Below the pieces are notes generated by a model, which had not been told where the DNA came from, ran no database searches, and saw only the letters and a program-made list of their open reading frames with translations. Shown piece after piece: positions 4,833 through 6,916 of a stretch of 6,916 bases of DNA. This DNA is from Nitrososphaeraceae archaeon (GTDB lineage: Archaea > Thermoproteota > Nitrososphaeria > Nitrososphaerales > Nitrososphaeraceae). The position numbers and the translations under genes were made by a program. Where the stretch lies: contig JAJNBK010000102.1 in NCBI GenBank assembly GCA_021155845.1, forward strand, positions 1 to 6,916, given 5' to 3'. Position 1 is the first letter of the stretch; each line of letters opens with the position of its first letter.

Positions 4833-5762
4833 CTAGCCCTTCCTTATTCCACTAAAGGACGCATTAAGTATGATCTTTCTCGTGATTCTTATTACTTCAT
4901 ACATAGCATTTCTAAGATCACTGGCAACACTACCAAGCATTCTTACTAAAACGCCAGAATTATAAGGAAGGATTGTTGCTCCCCCTGAAATCTTGAAGAA
5001 CTTTTGTACACTTGAATTTATCGCTTCATTTAATTCTATCACGTATTTTGCCATTGTAAGTATGTACATGCTTCCAACAACATCGAAACTACCAAGTATT
5101 CCAAGTGTCTTCAAGTTGCGTTTCTTAGGTTCCAACATTGCGATATCTATGAACCTTATTCTCCCTTTTTGATTCTTTGCCAAAGCTTTCATATAACAAA
5201 TATCATATTCAAATGATTCTCCACTCGCAACCCTACCTGGTACTATGATTTCAGAATAGACCATGGTTGCATTATCATGAACATTCAAGTTTACTGTCTG
5301 GTAAAAACGAGAGTTCCTGTAAGGAATTATTTGATCAGGAACAAATTCAAAGTAGCAGCCATCGCCTACAACTACATTCACTATCTGTGTTGCAAAATTA
5401 TTCTCCATTCTATAAACTCTTGTTGCGCCTTGCGTGGTTATATGGGAATATGCGTTATTCTTCAATTTTATATCCATTCTGTATCTATCTCCCTGAAGTA
5501 TGCCTCCAGAAGGAGATATTATGTAAATGTATGCCATCGAAGGTATGGACTCTTCAAGGTATAATGCTCTCTGTGTGAACAAAGGAACCTTCGAATATTG
5601 TTCTTTGACAACAGTTTTTCCTCTTTCTAGATCTCCCTCTAATCCTAATGTCAGGGCTCCTAGTTTTCCTGCTTTTCCTACTTGGAGTTGTTTTAACTCT
5701 GAGTCGTATGCTAATACCTCCGGAGGTATATCTACCGGAATGTAAAATTCTAAGTTGTTCAT
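4833..5762 (-). CDS. ureD: Urease accessory protein UreD (UreH)
   Basis: UreD (UreH) is the scaffold that binds apo-urease and, with UreF and UreG, channels nickel into the active site. The 309-residue product has the normal family length and its conserved blocks in order: PLFTQRALYLE (60-70), ISPSGGILQGDR (82-93), SHITTQGATRVYRM (106-119), YFEFVPDQIIPYRNSRFYQ (137-155), GRVASGE (176-182) and LPYNSGVLVRMLG (265-277). No membrane segment is seen, so it is cytoplasmic. The ATG at 5762 lies 18 bases after the ureG stop, preceded by a weak AAGGT. It is the last gene of the visible operon, and no strong terminator appears in the 46 bases before the convergent zinc-finger gene. All key blocks are intact. 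Confidence 0.93.
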   Translation of the reverse strand: MNNLEFYIPVDIPPEVLAYDSELKQLQVGKAGKLGALTLGLEGDLERGKTVVKEQYSKVPLFTQRALYLEESIPSMAYIYIISPSGGILQGDRYRMDIKLKNNAYSHITTQGATRVYRMENNFATQIVNVVVGDGCYFEFVPDQIIPYRNSRFYQTVNLNVHDNATMVYSEIIVPGRVASGESFEYDICYMKALAKNQKGRIRFIDIAMLEPKKRNLKTLGILGSFDVVGSMYILTMAKYVIELNEAINSSVQKFFKISGGATILPYNSGVLVRMLGSVASDLRNAMYEVIRITRKIILNASFSGIRKG

Positions 5763-5780
5763 TAATATATTATAACCTTG

Positions 5781-6434
5781 TCATTTTGCAATAGCCTTTG
5801 GAGGAGATTCAAAGAGAACATCTCTTATTATATGCTCTGTTACCTCTTTGACTCCTTGACCTGTCTTAGAGTTCACAAAGACATACGGTTTGGTTCCTCT
5901 TACAGACTTGGCATCTCTTTCCATGATGCCAAGATCCGCGCCAACATGAGGTGCAATATCAATCTTATTTATTACCAAGAGATCACAGCTTTCTATGCCA
6001 AGCCCTCTTTTTCTGGGATATTTATCGCCACCAGAGACATCTATAATATAGATAAAATAATCAGCTAGTGCAGGACTAAATGTGGTAGTAATATTGTCGC
6101 CTCCACTTTCAATTATAATCAAATCGAGATCATTATGTTTAGCTTCCATCTCCTCTACTACAGATATATTCATTGATGGATCTTCACGTATAGCTGTATG
6201 AGGACATCCACCTGTTGCTAATCCAATCACTAAATCCTCTGTCATCAAGCCCTTTTGTGTTGCTAAATTCCGTCTCATTCTATCTGCATCCTCCCGAGAG
6301 ACTACATCATTTGAAATTATACCTGCCCTATAACCTCTAGATGATAATATAGGAACGACTTGCTCAATTAGCATGGTCTTTCCTGAACCAACAGGACCAC
6401 CAATTCCTACCCTGGGAATTCGTTTAGTACTCAT
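5781..6434 (-). CDS. ureG: Urease accessory GTPase UreG
   Basis: UreG is the SIMIBI-class GTPase whose GTP hydrolysis powers nickel transfer to urease. Using the ATG at 6434 the protein is 217 residues, the usual length. It shows the Walker A/P-loop GPVGSGKT (13-20), the nickel-binding CPH motif in GGCPHTAIRED (75-85), the G3-type ESGGDN (109-114), and the guanine-specificity NKID (156-159). The C-P-H pair binds metal at the dimer interface. A longer frame beginning at 6488 would add 18 hydrophobic residues, overlap ureF by 35 bases and push the P-loop away from the N-terminus, so I reject it. It follows ureF by 19 bases and precedes ureD by 18, indicating co-transcription. No clear ribosome-binding site precedes the chosen start. 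Confidence 0.94.
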   Translation of the reverse strand: MSTKRIPRVGIGGPVGSGKTMLIEQVVPILSSRGYRAGIISNDVVSREDADRMRRNLATQKGLMTEDLVIGLATGGCPHTAIREDPSMNISVVEEMEAKHNDLDLIIIESGGDNITTTFSPALADYFIYIIDVSGGDKYPRKRGLGIESCDLLVINKIDIAPHVGADLGIMERDAKSVRGTKPYVFVNSKTGQGVKEVTEHIIRDVLFESPPKAIAK

Positions 6435-6453
6435 ATAAAAAATTACGACGTGA

Positions 6454-6916
6454 TCAAGTAATAAACATTTTTGAATCCAATTTTTCATGTGAAATCTGAA
6501 TAATATCTATCTCTGGAGCAAACTGCCACATGCTTATTAATGGTCTGTCAATGTTCTTTATCATGGTATCTAAAATAGTAGGTTTTAATTCATGTATAAT
6601 TCTCTGGCCTTCAAAATGTTGTAACATCCCCAATCTTAATGCAGCTCCGACTATGCTTACGGAAAAAGTATAAAGCATCATAATAGCGGATTTTTGCTTT
6701 GGGATCTTTAGCGCGTTACTTGCAACGGCCATTACGGTAGAATATACTCCTGAAGCTTGTCCTTCTTTTATTGCCTGTTGGTATTCATTCATTAATTTAT
6801 TATCAGTTATGAATGATGTCAAGCATCTTAAAAGTTGAGTACCGGATCTAGTAGATGCGTCTCTTATCTCTTTAACAAGTTTCATTGAATATATCATTTG
6901 ATCTACCTCTAACAAT
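6454..6916 (-). CDS. ureF: Urease accessory protein UreF (C-terminal part)
   Basis: UreF is an all-helical protein that bridges UreD and UreG and acts as a fidelity factor for urease maturation. About 154 C-terminal residues are visible; the N-terminus lies beyond the right edge, and the TTG at 6915 is not a credible start. Recognisable blocks are KEIRDASTRSGTQLL (15-29 of the visible part), the conserved GAALRLGMLQHFEGQ (90-104), and the C-terminal QFAPEIDIIQISHEKLDSKM (131-150) followed by FIT and a stop. It is the most upstream visible gene of the minus-strand order ureF-ureG-ureD, so the operon promoter and, by analogy with other ammonia-oxidising archaea, ureE and the structural genes would lie outside the window. 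Confidence 0.9.
   Translation of the reverse strand, partial: LLEVDQMIYSMKLVKEIRDASTRSGTQLLRCLTSFITDNKLMNEYQQAIKEGQASGVYSTVMAVASNALKIPKQKSAIMMLYTFSVSIVGAALRLGMLQHFEGQRIIHELKPTILDTMIKNIDRPLISMWQFAPEIDIIQISHEKLDSKMFIT

Noticed and set aside
5267..6068. Four plus-strand frames (5267-5578, 5277-5564, 5527-5745, 5778-6068)
   Set aside because: All are antisense shadows of ureD and ureG, whose motifs are unmistakable.
6435..6488. Eighteen-residue N-terminal extension of UreG
   Set aside because: It would overlap ureF by 35 bases and does not fit the family, whose P-loop lies close to the N-terminus; the ATG at 6434 is better.

Overview
The window looks like part of an ammonia-oxidising archaeon (Thaumarchaeota/Nitrososphaeria). 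Three things suggest this: urease accessory genes of the kind these archaea carry for using urea, small single C2H2 zinc-finger proteins, and promoters with a TATA box about 26 bases ahead of an apparently leaderless start codon. The very A+T-rich base composition, together with loosely packed and partly decayed small genes, points to the low-GC soil genus Nitrosocosmicus. That genus call is an inference from composition, not proven by any single gene.

Layout. Positions 1-382 (minus) hold the N-terminal part of a zinc metallopeptidase with an HELLH motif, cut by the window edge. Positions 553-738 (plus) encode a 61-residue protein of unknown function. About 890-2230 is mostly gene debris: a frame-broken membrane protein (891-1413, plus) and two opposed acidic remnants (1519-1767 minus, 1683-2101 plus). 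Positions 2384-2587 encode a 67-residue C2H2 zinc-finger protein followed by a hairpin terminator. Positions 2813-3385 (minus) encode a ferritin-like DUF892/YciE-type protein with a strongly basic N-terminal tail. Positions 3540-4615 are again loosely packed: a small membrane-protein pseudogene with two in-frame stops, a short minus-strand frame, an intact 57-residue lysine-rich protein with the motif NPYAVCNAS, a membrane-segment fragment, a palindrome with a pyrimidine tract, a long inverted repeat, and the C-terminal end of a RibD/dihydrofolate-reductase-like gene. Positions 4634-4786 encode a second, 50-residue C2H2 protein.

The right third (4833-6916, minus strand) is a compact urease accessory operon transcribed as ureF, ureG, ureD, with gaps of 19 and 18 bases. 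UreF, UreG and UreD together form the chaperone complex that delivers nickel to apo-urease. The structural genes and ureE are not visible and would be expected upstream, beyond the right edge. The operon ends 46 bases from the convergent small zinc-finger gene, so the boundary between conserved metabolic genes and the eroded accessory stretch is sharp.

I see no rRNA, tRNA, CRISPR array, transposase or integrase. I do not see a convincing new multi-gene system. The most useful observations are the small proteins absent from a length-filtered gene list, the recognisable RibD-like remnant, the basic tail on the ferritin-like protein, and the structured inverted repeat at 4401-4458.
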